Below are positions 7,695 through 13,928 of a stretch of 13,928 bases of DNA, piece after piece. The stretch comes from an uncultured Acetobacteraceae bacterium (GTDB lineage: Bacteria; Pseudomonadota; Alphaproteobacteria; Acetobacterales; Acetobacteraceae). The notes under the pieces are model-generated. The model was not told the DNA's origin. It was given only the letters and a program-made list of their open reading frames with translations, and made no database searches. The number at the start of each line of letters is the position of its first letter. The stretch's first letter is position 1. Both the position numbers and the translations under genes were made by a program. Location of the stretch: assembly GCA_903839965.1 (NCBI GenBank), contig CAIMEK010000168.1, positions 1 through 13,928 of the forward strand, given 5' to 3'.

Positions 7695-8387
7695 GTGATA
7701 CCGGCTGGCGTAGGGCTGCGGGTGGTGGGGGATGTGCATGGCGATGCACGGGCCTTCGCGATGGCGGCGGCGACCGAGCGGTTCGTGGTGCAGCTCGGCG
7801 ACCTGACGGATGGCGGCGCGGACAGCGTCGGCGCGCTGCGCATCGCGCTCGAGCTGCTGGACCACGGGCGCGGCCTATTCCTGCTGGGCAACCACGAGCA
7901 CAAGCTGGCGCGGTTGCTGGCCGGGCGGGCGGTGAAGGCCGACGCGCCGCTGCGGGCGATGGCGGCCGGGCTGGACGCGGGGCTGCGCGCGCGGCTGCTG
8001 GCGGCGATTGGGGCGGCACCGGCCTGGCTGCGGCGCGGCCAGGCGTTTTTCGTGCATGCCGGCTTTCACACCGCCATGCTGCACCATCCGCCGCCGCCGT
8101 TCGGCGGCAAGGTGGAGGGGCCGCTGGCGCGGGCGCTGTTCGGCCAGACCACCGGGCGGGGCCAGCCCGACGGCTTTCCCGAGCGGGTGCTCGACTGGGT
8201 GGACCGCATTCCGGCCGGGTTGGTGGTGTATTGCGGCCACGACAACCGCAGCACGGACGGGCGGCCCTTGACGCGGCGGGGCGCGGCGGGCGGGGAAGCG
8301 GTTTTTCTGGACACCGGCGCCGGCAAGGGGGGACACCTGTCCTGGATCGACCTACCGGCGCCGGTCGACCGAGTGGGAGCTTGCTGA
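7695..8387 (+). CDS. PrpE-like/PPP-type metallophosphoesterase
   Basis: A 230-residue calcineurin-like phosphatase, of a different subfamily from pdeM. The motif order is that of PPP phosphatases and of PrpE/diadenosine tetraphosphatase relatives: GDVHG (12-16), GDLTDGG (35-41), GNHEHK (65-70), HAG (121-123) and GHD (181-183). The arginine of the usual GDxxDRG, which binds the substrate phosphate, is replaced by Gly40. The metal-binding residues remain, so phosphoesterase activity is possible, but the substrate (phosphoprotein, dinucleotide or nucleic-acid end) cannot be told. The start is a GTG at 7695, 15 bp after the CFA synthase stop; no ATG lies between it and the first motif, and no good ribosome-binding site is seen, so translation may be coupled. 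The esterase gene follows after 4 bp. Confidence 0.82.
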   Translation: MIPAGVGLRVVGDVHGDARAFAMAAATERFVVQLGDLTDGGADSVGALRIALELLDHGRGLFLLGNHEHKLARLLAGRAVKADAPLRAMAAGLDAGLRARLLAAIGAAPAWLRRGQAFFVHAGFHTAMLHHPPPPFGGKVEGPLARALFGQTTGRGQPDGFPERVLDWVDRIPAGLVVYCGHDNRSTDGRPLTRRGAAGGEAVFLDTGAGKGGHLSWIDLPAPVDRVGAC

Positions 8388-8391
8388 GCGG

Positions 8392-9198
8392 ATGCGCGCG
8401 GTATTCGTGCTGTTGCTGTTGCTGGTGGTTGCGGCGCCCGCCGGCGCCGCGGAGCCCTGCGACCCGTGCCACCTGCCGGGCGGGGGCACCTATCGGGTGC
8501 ATGCGCCGGCGGGATGGGACGGCCATGCCCGGCTGCCGGTGCTGATGTTCCTGCACGGCTACCGCGGCGAGGGCGCGGACATCGTGGCCAGTCCGGACGT
8601 GGCGGGGCCGGCGGAGAAAATGGGCTTCCTGCTGGTGGCGCCGGACGGGCTGAACGGCGGCTGGTCGCACCAGGGCTCGCCGGCCCAGTCGGCGCGCGAC
8701 GACCGCACCTTCCTGCGCAGCGTGCTGGGCGACGTGCGGCGGCACTGGCCGGTGAACGACCGGTTGGTGGTGCTGGGCGGATTCAGCGACGGCGCCTCGA
8801 TGGTGTGGGACATGGCGTGCTTCGCGCCGTTGAGTTTTGCCGCCTTCCTGCCGTTCTCCGGCGGGTTCTGGGAACGCATGCCGACCGCCTGCACGGCGCC
8901 GGTGAACCTGCGCCACGTGCACGGCACCGCCGACCCCACGGTGCCGCTGGCGGGACGGGCGATCCGCGACCGCTGGCGGCAGGCCGACATCCTCCGCGGC
9001 TTCGAGATCTGGCGCGAGACCGACCACTGCACCGCGGCGCCGGAGCGGCGCACGCGCAGCAGCGGGCTGGAGTGCGAGATCTGGTCGTGCCGGACGCGGC
9101 GCACGCTGGAACTGTGCCTGCACCCGGGCGGGCATGAAATGACGGCGGGCTGGCTGGAGGGGGGATTGCGCTGGGCGCGCGGCATGGCGGCGCACTGA
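8392..9198 (+). CDS. Secreted LpqC-type esterase/PHB depolymerase-like hydrolase
   Basis: An alpha/beta-hydrolase of 268 residues with an N-terminal Sec signal peptide (run of Leu and Val, likely cut at AGA-A, about residue 20). Seen: the oxyanion strand LMFLHGY, nucleophile Ser132 in GGFSDG, Asp181 in HGTADPTVP and His248 in HPGGHEM, a complete catalytic triad. It resembles the COG3509 group that contains poly(3-hydroxybutyrate) depolymerases, feruloyl and acetylxylan esterases; the substrate cannot be decided from sequence. Eight cysteines remain after the signal peptide, including a CDPC pair at the mature N-terminus and a cluster near residues 212-242, so disulfide bonds in the periplasm or medium are likely. 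It is the last gene of the pdeM run. It may simply be co-transcribed, since the preceding genes are cytoplasmic repair and lipid enzymes. Confidence 0.85.
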   Translation: MRAVFVLLLLLVVAAPAGAAEPCDPCHLPGGGTYRVHAPAGWDGHARLPVLMFLHGYRGEGADIVASPDVAGPAEKMGFLLVAPDGLNGGWSHQGSPAQSARDDRTFLRSVLGDVRRHWPVNDRLVVLGGFSDGASMVWDMACFAPLSFAAFLPFSGGFWERMPTACTAPVNLRHVHGTADPTVPLAGRAIRDRWRQADILRGFEIWRETDHCTAAPERRTRSSGLECEIWSCRTRRTLELCLHPGGHEMTAGWLEGGLRWARGMAAH

Positions 9199-9263
9199 GC
9201 CGGGTGTTACCGGTCCGCAAAGCGGCGTAGGGTGGCAGGCAAATCCACCGGAGAAACACCATC

Positions 9264-10112
9264 ATGCGCCCCAACCGCCTCCGCCAGCGCCTCGATGCCG
9301 GCCTGCCCACGCTGGGTACCCACGTCTTCACGGTCTGGCCGACCGTGATCGAGATCCTGGGCCAGTCGGGCCACTACGACTATGTCGAGTTCAGCGGCGA
9401 ATACGCGCCGTTCACCATGCATGACCTCGACAACATGGGCCGGGCCTTCGAGATCGCCGGGCTGGCCGGCATCATCAAGGTCGAGCAGCGGGACTTCTTC
9501 CACCAGTCGCTGCGCGCCATCGGCGGCGGCTTCCAGGGCGTGCTGTTCGCCGATATCCGCACGGTCGCCGAAGCCGAGGAAGCCGTTGCCGCGGTGCGCG
9601 CCGAGAGCCCGGCCACGCGGCGCGGCGTCGGCCTGGTCGGCGTTGGGCTGCGGCGCGATGTCGGCTGCTTCCGCGAGGCGGGCTCGGCGGCCTACGTGCA
9701 GGCGCTGGACGACTCGGTGATCACCATCATGGTCGAGAAGCGCCAGTGCGTGGAGAACCTTGAGGCGATCCTGTCGGTGCCCGGCCTCGACATGGTGCAG
9801 TTCGGCCCGGCCGACTACGCGATGAGCGTGGGCCATGCGGGCGAGTGGGCCCACCCGGAGGTGAAGGCGGCCGAGAAATACACCATCGAGACCACGCTGA
9901 AGAAGGGGCTGCATCCGCGCGTGGAGATCAGCGAGCCCGCGCAGGCCGTGCCGTACATGGAAATGGGCGTGAAGCATTTCTGCATCGGCTGGGATGTCGC
10001 CATCCTGAACAACTACTGGCGCACCAACGGCGAGGCGATGGTGGGGCTGCTGGCGGGCAAGCCGGTGGAGACGCAGGCGGCGGCGGAGAAGCCGGCGGGG
10101 AATTACCGCTAA
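9264..10112 (+). CDS. HpcH/HpaI aldolase-like protein with altered active site
   Basis: A 282-residue TIM-barrel protein of the HpcH/HpaI aldolase/citrate lyase family, whose members cleave or form 4-hydroxy-2-oxo acids with a divalent metal. Family layout is clear: VEFSGEYAP (41-49), RRGVG (119-123), the metal-ligand Glu158 in IMVEK, and Asp184 in QFGPADYAMSVG. Compared with E. coli HpaI, the catalytic Asp42 and His45 of DGEHAP align with Ser44 and Tyr47, and Arg70 aligns with Lys72, whereas both metal ligands and Glu46 are kept. It could be a subfamily with another reaction. The start is supported by GGAG at 9250-9253, 10 bases before the ATG. The gene is separated by 65 bp from the esterase and is followed by the shared inverted repeat; it may have its own promoter, though none is obvious. 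Confidence 0.85.
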   Translation: MRPNRLRQRLDAGLPTLGTHVFTVWPTVIEILGQSGHYDYVEFSGEYAPFTMHDLDNMGRAFEIAGLAGIIKVEQRDFFHQSLRAIGGGFQGVLFADIRTVAEAEEAVAAVRAESPATRRGVGLVGVGLRRDVGCFREAGSAAYVQALDDSVITIMVEKRQCVENLEAILSVPGLDMVQFGPADYAMSVGHAGEWAHPEVKAAEKYTIETTLKKGLHPRVEISEPAQAVPYMEMGVKHFCIGWDVAILNNYWRTNGEAMVGLLAGKPVETQAAAEKPAGNYR

Positions 10113-10141
10113 GCGGCGGGGCCCCGTACAAAACACAAGAC

Positions 10142-10180
10142 CTGATACCGTGGTTCACGATCGGCGAGCCACGGTATCAG
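10142..10180. terminator. Inverted repeat between convergent genes, likely terminator
   Basis: The arms 10142-10156 and 10166-10180 pair over 15 bases with one wobble, around a 9-base loop. On the minus strand the stem is followed by a T-rich stretch (GTCTTGTGTTTTG), so it best serves the acyltransferase gene, whose TGA (10177-10179) lies inside the stem. On the plus strand it follows the aldolase stop by 29 bases but lacks a T-run. Confidence 0.7.
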
Positions 10181-11301
10181 ACCGGTGCGATCCGGCGGAT
10201 CTTCGGCGCAGGCTGCAGCGAGAGCGGCTTCTCGACGGCTGCGAACAAAGCCAACGAGAGGAACAGGGTCGCCACATACAGGACCGGCATGAACGCCCAG
10301 AACAGCCGGTCCGGCATGCCGGAAGGCAGCACCGGCGCAAGCGCGAGCATAGCCACCCGGACGATCAGGCCGTGCGTCAGGTAATAACTGTAGCTCATGT
10401 TGCCGAGCCAGCGCAGCGGCGACCACTTCATGCAGAGCGACACCCGCCCGGCGTCGCGGAAGCAGACGGCACAGAGGGCGAAGAAGGCAACGGTGTGGAC
10501 AAGCTCGCCCGTGGGTCCGGGGAACGCACCCGTCACGGCGGCGACGAAGGCGACCAGTGGCGCTGCCCAACCCGCCCAGGGCGGAACCCACCCGCCCACC
10601 CCTTCCGCGAGCAGCATGCCGGCAAAAAACGGCATCATGCGCACCGGGAAGTTCGGGATGTCGGCATAAGAGACGACGATGAAGGCAGCGGCCAACACCG
10701 ACAGCCCGGCGATGCGCCGCCCGGGCGCGACGCCGCTCAACCGCGCGCCGATGACCACCCCGGCGGTCACCAGGTAGAAGAACATCTCGTAACTGAGCGA
10801 CCAGGCGACATCGACGATCCGGACCATCGGAATCAGCCCGGGCAGGAAAGCGAGGTTTGCCGCGAGGTAGGCAGCCGCCTGCCAATGACCGGGCGGTATC
10901 TTGCCCGGAACCGGCACAAGAATGGTCACCGCCAGCATGACGGCGAATACGACCAGGAACGCCGGGTAAAGTCGCTGCAAGCGCCGCGCCATGAATTTCG
11001 TGAATGAGAGGGGCCTGCGGACCAACGCTCCGTAGATCAGGTATCCACTGAGCACGAAGAACAGTTCGACGCCGAGATTGCCGTAGGTCGCGAAAGCTGC
11101 CGCCACCGCCGCGGCCGGACCAGGCGACAGGCCAATCAATTGCGATTGCATGGTGTAGTGCTGCAGGAACACCAGCGTGACCGCGACCCCGCGCAGGCCC
11201 TCCATCGGCAACAGCCGCGCGTTCTGCGGGTCCTGAAGCTCCAGGGTGGTGCGAAGCCAGCGACCAGCCCGCGCGGCAGAATGCAAATTCTGAACCTTCA
11301 T
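10177..11301 (-). CDS. Integral-membrane acyltransferase (acyltransferase-3 family)
   Basis: A polytopic inner-membrane protein of 374 residues in the family of OafA/NodX-type O-acyltransferases, which move acetyl or other acyl groups onto surface sugars or glycans. Seen: LRGVAVTLVFLQHY (His48 as the likely active-site histidine), ELFFVLSGYLI, RRLQRLYPAF, the WSLSYEMFFYL block and SYSYYLTHGLI near the C-terminus, with about ten hydrophobic segments between. The frame is open for hundreds of codons upstream, but that sequence is the antisense of the solute-binding protein gene and has no membrane character. The ATG at 11301 is chosen because it precedes the family domain by some 33 residues. 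No good ribosome-binding site is visible, so this start is less sure; an in-frame ATG at 11205 would remove only the hydrophilic leader. No sugar or polysaccharide genes are nearby to name its acceptor. Confidence 0.87.
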   Translation of the reverse strand: MKVQNLHSAARAGRWLRTTLELQDPQNARLLPMEGLRGVAVTLVFLQHYTMQSQLIGLSPGPAAAVAAAFATYGNLGVELFFVLSGYLIYGALVRRPLSFTKFMARRLQRLYPAFLVVFAVMLAVTILVPVPGKIPPGHWQAAAYLAANLAFLPGLIPMVRIVDVAWSLSYEMFFYLVTAGVVIGARLSGVAPGRRIAGLSVLAAAFIVVSYADIPNFPVRMMPFFAGMLLAEGVGGWVPPWAGWAAPLVAFVAAVTGAFPGPTGELVHTVAFFALCAVCFRDAGRVSLCMKWSPLRWLGNMSYSYYLTHGLIVRVAMLALAPVLPSGMPDRLFWAFMPVLYVATLFLSLALFAAVEKPLSLQPAPKIRRIAPV

Positions 11302-11316
11302 GGTCACGACACGACG

Positions 11317-11345
11317 CTGATAGCGACCTTGCCGCTGCTTGTCAG
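11317..11345 (-). promoter_or_regulatory. Possible sigma70-type promoter of the acyltransferase gene
   Basis: On the minus strand CTGACA (bases 11340-11345) and TATCAG (11317-11322) are separated by exactly 17 bases, matching 5 and 4 of 6 consensus positions. Transcription would start about 10 bases before the ATG at 11301, giving a near-leaderless message. That fits the absence of a ribosome-binding site but could be chance. Confidence 0.3.
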
Positions 11346-11463
11346 CGGGAACTTTCCTGCGGCGCCCCGCATCCTGTCCTCTCCTCCCAAAGCGGAGGGC
11401 GAGGGAAGAAATTGCCTTGCAGAGAAGAGTTCCCGCCTTCAGGCTTGCCCCAATCGGACGGCA

Positions 11464-11483
11464 CTGGGACCGTCCCAGAGGGA
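11464..11483 (+). promoter_or_regulatory. Hairpin overlapping the ribosome-binding site of the solute-binding protein gene
   Basis: CTGGGA (11464-11469) pairs with TCCCAG (11473-11478) around a CCG loop. The ribosome-binding site AGAGGG (11477-11482, 8 bases before the ATG at 11491) shares its first two bases with the stem. The site supports the chosen start; a regulatory role of the hairpin is speculative. Confidence 0.4.
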
Positions 11484-11490
11484 ACAGGCA

Positions 11491-13080
11491 ATGATAGGCA
11501 GGCGTCAATTCGCCGCCGCCGCCACCGCATTCGCGGTTGCCGGCGACGTCACCCATCGCGCGGCCGCCCAGGGGGCGAAGAAAGTCCTCCGCGTGGTGCC
11601 GCAGGCCGAACCGCAGGTGTTCGACCCGCACCAGTCGCAGGCCAACGTCACCTCGGTGCATGTCGGCATGGTCTACGACACCCTGTTCTCGTGGGACGCC
11701 GACATGGTGCCCCGGCCGCAGATGGTGGAGAGCTGGAACAAATCCGACGACGGCCTGCTCTACACATTTATGCTTCGCCCCGGCCTGATGTTCCACGACA
11801 ACACGCCGGTGACGTCGCGCGACGTGGTGGCGACCCTGAAACGGCTGTTCGTGCGCGATACCCAGAACCAGATTCTCGCGGGCCTGATCACCGGCATCGA
11901 ACGCATCGACGACCGCCGCTTCAGCATCCGGCTGAAGGAACCGTTCAACTACGTCGAGTTCCTGCTGGGCGGCAGCAACGGCGTGGCCGGCGCCATCCTG
12001 CGCGAGCGCGAGGCGCTCACCGATCCGTTCACGCCGATCAAGGAATACATCGGCTCCGGCCCGTTCCGCTTCAATACCGCCGAATACCGCCCGGGCGCGC
12101 GCCTGGTCTACGACCGCTTCGACGGCTACATCCCGCGCAAGGAACCTCCCAGCGGGTTCGCAGGAGGAAAAGTGGTGAAACTGGACCGCGTCGAACTGCT
12201 GCCGATCACCGACGCCGGCACCGCCTTCGCCGCGCTGCGCAACAACGAAGTGGACTTCCTCGACGGGCCGATCCTCGACCTGATCCCCACGGTCATCAAC
12301 GATCCCAATATCGTGGTGGGGGAAGTGTGGCCGATCGAGACCTACGCGGTGCTGCGCTTCAACCACCTGTTTGCGCCGTTCAACGACGTGCGGGCGCGCC
12401 AGGCCGTGGCGCACGCGGTGAACCAGCGCGACTACATGGCGGCGGCCTACGGGGATACGAAATACTGGCGCGAATGCTACGCCTTCTGGGTGTGCGGCAG
12501 CCCGAACGGCACCGAGGTGGGGTCGGACGCCTACCGCACGCCGGACCTCGAAAAGGCCCGCGCGCTGCTGCGCGAAACCAGCTATCGCGGCGAACCCGTG
12601 GTGCTGATCGGCGGCTCCGATATTCCGGCCTACCAGCAGATGAGCCTGGTCACCGCCGACCTCTTGAAGAGGATCGGCTTCAACATCGACATGCAGATGT
12701 CGGACTGGGGCACCGTGTCGGCGCGGCGGGCGAAGAAGGATCCGCCGGCACAGGGCGGATGGAACCTGTTCCACACCTCCGCCAACGGCGCCCAGCTTGC
12801 CAGCCCGCTGACCAGCCCCTCCACCATCACCACCTGCGACGGCAAGAACTTCGTGGGCTGGCCGTGCGACCAGGTGGAAGAGGACATGCGCATCCGTTAC
12901 ATTCGCGAACCCGACCCGGCCAAACAACATGCGCTGCTGGAACAGATGCACGCGCGGCTGTGGGAGTCGATGCCCTACGTGCCGCTGGGCCAGTTCAAGC
13001 AACCCTTCGTGTGGCGGCGCAACGTCACCGGCGTGCTGAAGGCCAACACCCTCGTCTACTGGAACATCGAAAAGACCTGA
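11491..13080 (+). CDS. ABC transporter solute-binding protein, family 5 (peptide/nickel type)
   Basis: Periplasmic binding protein of 529 residues that would deliver a peptide, opine or other ligand to an ABC importer. The N-terminus has a Tat-like signal (GRRQF at 3-7, then an Ala-rich hydrophobic stretch, likely cut at AAA-Q near residue 27), common in this family in Acetobacteraceae. The mature part shows the SBP_bac_5 order: VLRVVPQAEPQVFDPH, YDTLFSWD, VESWNKSDDGLLYTFMLRPGL, DVVATLKRL, GSGPFRF and ARQAVAHAVNQRDYM. The start is set by AGAGGG 8 bases upstream; the frame is open earlier but runs antisense to the acyltransferase gene. No permease or ATPase genes lie in the window; a dehydrogenase gene follows after 3 bp. 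The length is normal and there is no break, so it is not a pseudogene. Confidence 0.93.
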   Translation: MIGRRQFAAAATAFAVAGDVTHRAAAQGAKKVLRVVPQAEPQVFDPHQSQANVTSVHVGMVYDTLFSWDADMVPRPQMVESWNKSDDGLLYTFMLRPGLMFHDNTPVTSRDVVATLKRLFVRDTQNQILAGLITGIERIDDRRFSIRLKEPFNYVEFLLGGSNGVAGAILREREALTDPFTPIKEYIGSGPFRFNTAEYRPGARLVYDRFDGYIPRKEPPSGFAGGKVVKLDRVELLPITDAGTAFAALRNNEVDFLDGPILDLIPTVINDPNIVVGEVWPIETYAVLRFNHLFAPFNDVRARQAVAHAVNQRDYMAAAYGDTKYWRECYAFWVCGSPNGTEVGSDAYRTPDLEKARALLRETSYRGEPVVLIGGSDIPAYQQMSLVTADLLKRIGFNIDMQMSDWGTVSARRAKKDPPAQGGWNLFHTSANGAQLASPLTSPSTITTCDGKNFVGWPCDQVEEDMRIRYIREPDPAKQHALLEQMHARLWESMPYVPLGQFKQPFVWRRNVTGVLKANTLVYWNIEKT

Positions 13081-13083
13081 GAC

Positions 13084-13887
13084 ATGGACCACAAACAATC
13101 TTCGCCGATGGACGACCTGGCCGGCCGGACCTGCCTGGTCACCGGATCGAGCCGCGGCATCGGCGCGGCGGTGGCGCGCGGCATGGGGGCCGCCCGCATG
13201 CGCGTGGGCGTGCACTGGCGCAGCGCCCGCGAAGAGGCCGAACAGGTGTGCGCGGATATCCGCTCGGCCGGCGGCGAGGCAACCCTGCTGCAAGGCGACA
13301 TCGCCGAACCCGGCACGGTGGAACGGCTGATCGCGGCAACCGTCGCGGCGTTCGGACGGCTCGACGTGCTGGTGAACAACGCCGGCGACCTGATCGAGCG
13401 CCGCGCGGTGGCGGACACGCCGGACGAACTGTTCGAGCGACACATCGCGCTGAACATCCGCCCGGTGTTCGCGGCCTGCCGCGCCGCGGTGCACCGGTTC
13501 CGCGCGCAAGGCCCGCACCCGACATTCGGCGCCGGGTCGATCATCAACCTCAGCTCGATCGCGGCCCGCACCGGCGGCGGCGGCGGGTCGGCTCTCTACG
13601 CCGGCAGCAAAGCCTTCGTGGCCACACTCTCACGCGCACTGGCCCGCGAAGTGGCGGGGGAAGGCATCCGGGTGAACTGCGTCTCGCCCGGCGTGCTCGC
13701 AACCCCCATGCAGGACCGCACCACCCCCGCCGCAGCGCAGGACATGCTGCGACGACAAATCCCGCTGGGCCGCATCGGCGCCGCCGACGAAGCGGTGGGC
13801 ACGTTCCTCTACCTCTGCTCCGATAAATTGAGCGGCTACATCACCGGCCAGGTCATCGAGGTCAACGGCGGTTTGTTGATGCCGTAA
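13084..13887 (+). CDS. Short-chain dehydrogenase/reductase (SDR), classical type
   Basis: NAD(P)-dependent oxidoreductase of 267 residues. All classical SDR motifs are present: cofactor loop TGSSRGIG (20-27), NNAG (98-101), Asn124 in ALNI, catalytic Ser158 in NLSSIA, Tyr172 and Lys176 in YAGSK, and the C-terminal GYITGQVIEVNGG. HWRSA after the second strand places an Arg where NADPH enzymes often have one, so NADP(H) is the likelier cofactor. A five-glycine stretch before the catalytic Tyr (about 164-168) slightly lengthens the usual spacing. The substrate is unknown; FabG-like 3-oxoacyl, sugar or alcohol dehydrogenases all share this pattern. The start at 13084 lies 3 bp after the solute-binding protein stop and is probably translated by coupling; an alternative ATG at 13108 would still keep the cofactor loop. 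Confidence 0.92.
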   Translation: MDHKQSSPMDDLAGRTCLVTGSSRGIGAAVARGMGAARMRVGVHWRSAREEAEQVCADIRSAGGEATLLQGDIAEPGTVERLIAATVAAFGRLDVLVNNAGDLIERRAVADTPDELFERHIALNIRPVFAACRAAVHRFRAQGPHPTFGAGSIINLSSIAARTGGGGGSALYAGSKAFVATLSRALAREVAGEGIRVNCVSPGVLATPMQDRTTPAAAQDMLRRQIPLGRIGAADEAVGTFLYLCSDKLSGYITGQVIEVNGGLLMP

Positions 13888-13928
13888 GGAAGGCCAGGGG
13901 CTTCGCCCCTGGACCCCACCAAGGGCCG
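13888..13928. repeat. Extragenic palindrome after the SDR gene, possible terminator
   Basis: A perfect 7-bp stem (13894-13900 with 13906-13912, loop CTTCG, or 8 bp with a TTC loop) starts 6 bases after the SDR stop and is followed by CCCC-rich sequence running off the window. From memory, palindromes of this type (CCAGGGGC...GCCCCTGG followed by ACCCC) are scattered between genes in Acetobacteraceae. It may stop transcription, but there is no T-run. Confidence 0.6.

Larger units (their letters stand above)
11302..11490. promoter_or_regulatory. Divergent intergenic region between acyltransferase and solute-binding protein genes
   Basis: These 189 bases should hold promoters for both flanking genes. 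Two structured elements are visible. An imperfect palindrome at 11378-11404 has CCTC/CCTCC pairing with GGAGG/GAGG around a CAAAGC loop and may be an extragenic repeat. A 6-bp hairpin at 11464-11478 touches the ribosome-binding site of the solute-binding protein gene. I see no convincing plus-strand -35/-10 pair. Confidence 0.5.

Noticed and set aside
4298..8387. The two metallophosphoesterase genes as a tandem duplication
   Set aside because: Their motif sets belong to different subfamilies (PdeM versus PPP/PrpE-like) and there is no similarity beyond the metal-binding residues.
11302..13518. Open minus-strand frame continuous with the acyltransferase, over 700 codons
   Set aside because: It is antisense to the solute-binding protein and SDR genes, whose motifs are complete. 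The translated sequence is low-complexity His/Arg/Ala-rich, and no membrane segments appear before 11301.
11412..13826. Open plus-strand frame of 804 codons
   Set aside because: A shifted frame of the solute-binding protein and SDR genes, Arg/Pro-rich with no motifs. The real frames carry full family signatures.
1..13928. Mobile element, phage, CRISPR or RNA gene
   Set aside because: No transposase, integrase, regularly spaced repeats, tRNA cloverleaf or rRNA segment was seen. Intergenic gaps are all under 190 bases.

Overview
The window comes from a chromosome with very high G+C. Open frames run on both strands, as expected when codon third positions are mostly G or C. Several features point to an alphaproteobacterium, most likely of the family Acetobacteraceae: the gene content (alpha-hydroxy-acid oxidase, FAD oxidoreductase, Tat-like family 5 solute-binding protein, PdeM, class I photolyase, CFA synthase) and the extragenic palindrome at the right edge. 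That assignment is inference from gene style and memory of such palindromes; there is no rRNA or marker gene here. I see no tRNA, rRNA, CRISPR, integrase, transposase or insertion sequence.

Layout, left to right. (1) 1-1482, plus strand: the 3' part of an aldose 1-epimerase gene, then a small secreted protein of unknown function with visibly lower G+C, closed by a strong 17-bp hairpin terminator. (2) 1543-4112, minus strand: a two-gene unit encoding an FMN alpha-hydroxy-acid oxidase-like protein followed by an FAD-dependent oxidoreductase. (3) 4298-9198, plus strand: a tight run of five genes, pdeM (DNA-damage-associated metallophosphatase), phrB (CPD photolyase), a cyclopropane-fatty-acyl-phospholipid synthase gene, a PrpE-like/PPP phosphoesterase and a secreted LpqC-type esterase. 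The first three suggest a light or oxidative-damage protection module acting on DNA and membrane lipids. (4) 9264-10112, plus strand: a HpcH/HpaI aldolase-like protein. (5) 10177-11301, minus strand: an integral-membrane acyltransferase-3 protein, converging on the aldolase over a shared 15-bp inverted repeat. (6) 11491-13887, plus strand: an ABC family 5 solute-binding protein and, 3 bp later, a short-chain dehydrogenase, followed by an extragenic palindrome. No intergenic gap exceeds 300 bases.

I do not see an obviously new multi-gene system. The best leads are three enzymes whose family-defining catalytic positions appear changed while their folds look intact: the alpha-hydroxy-acid oxidase (substrate Tyr to Phe, altered FMN-site motifs), the HpaI-like aldolase (Asp, His and Arg of the active site all replaced, metal ligands kept) and the PPP-type phosphoesterase (GDxxDRG reads GDLTDGG). 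Next come the photolyase/PdeM/CFA gene run, the low-G+C secreted protein, and the solute-binding protein without permeases that is paired with a dehydrogenase.
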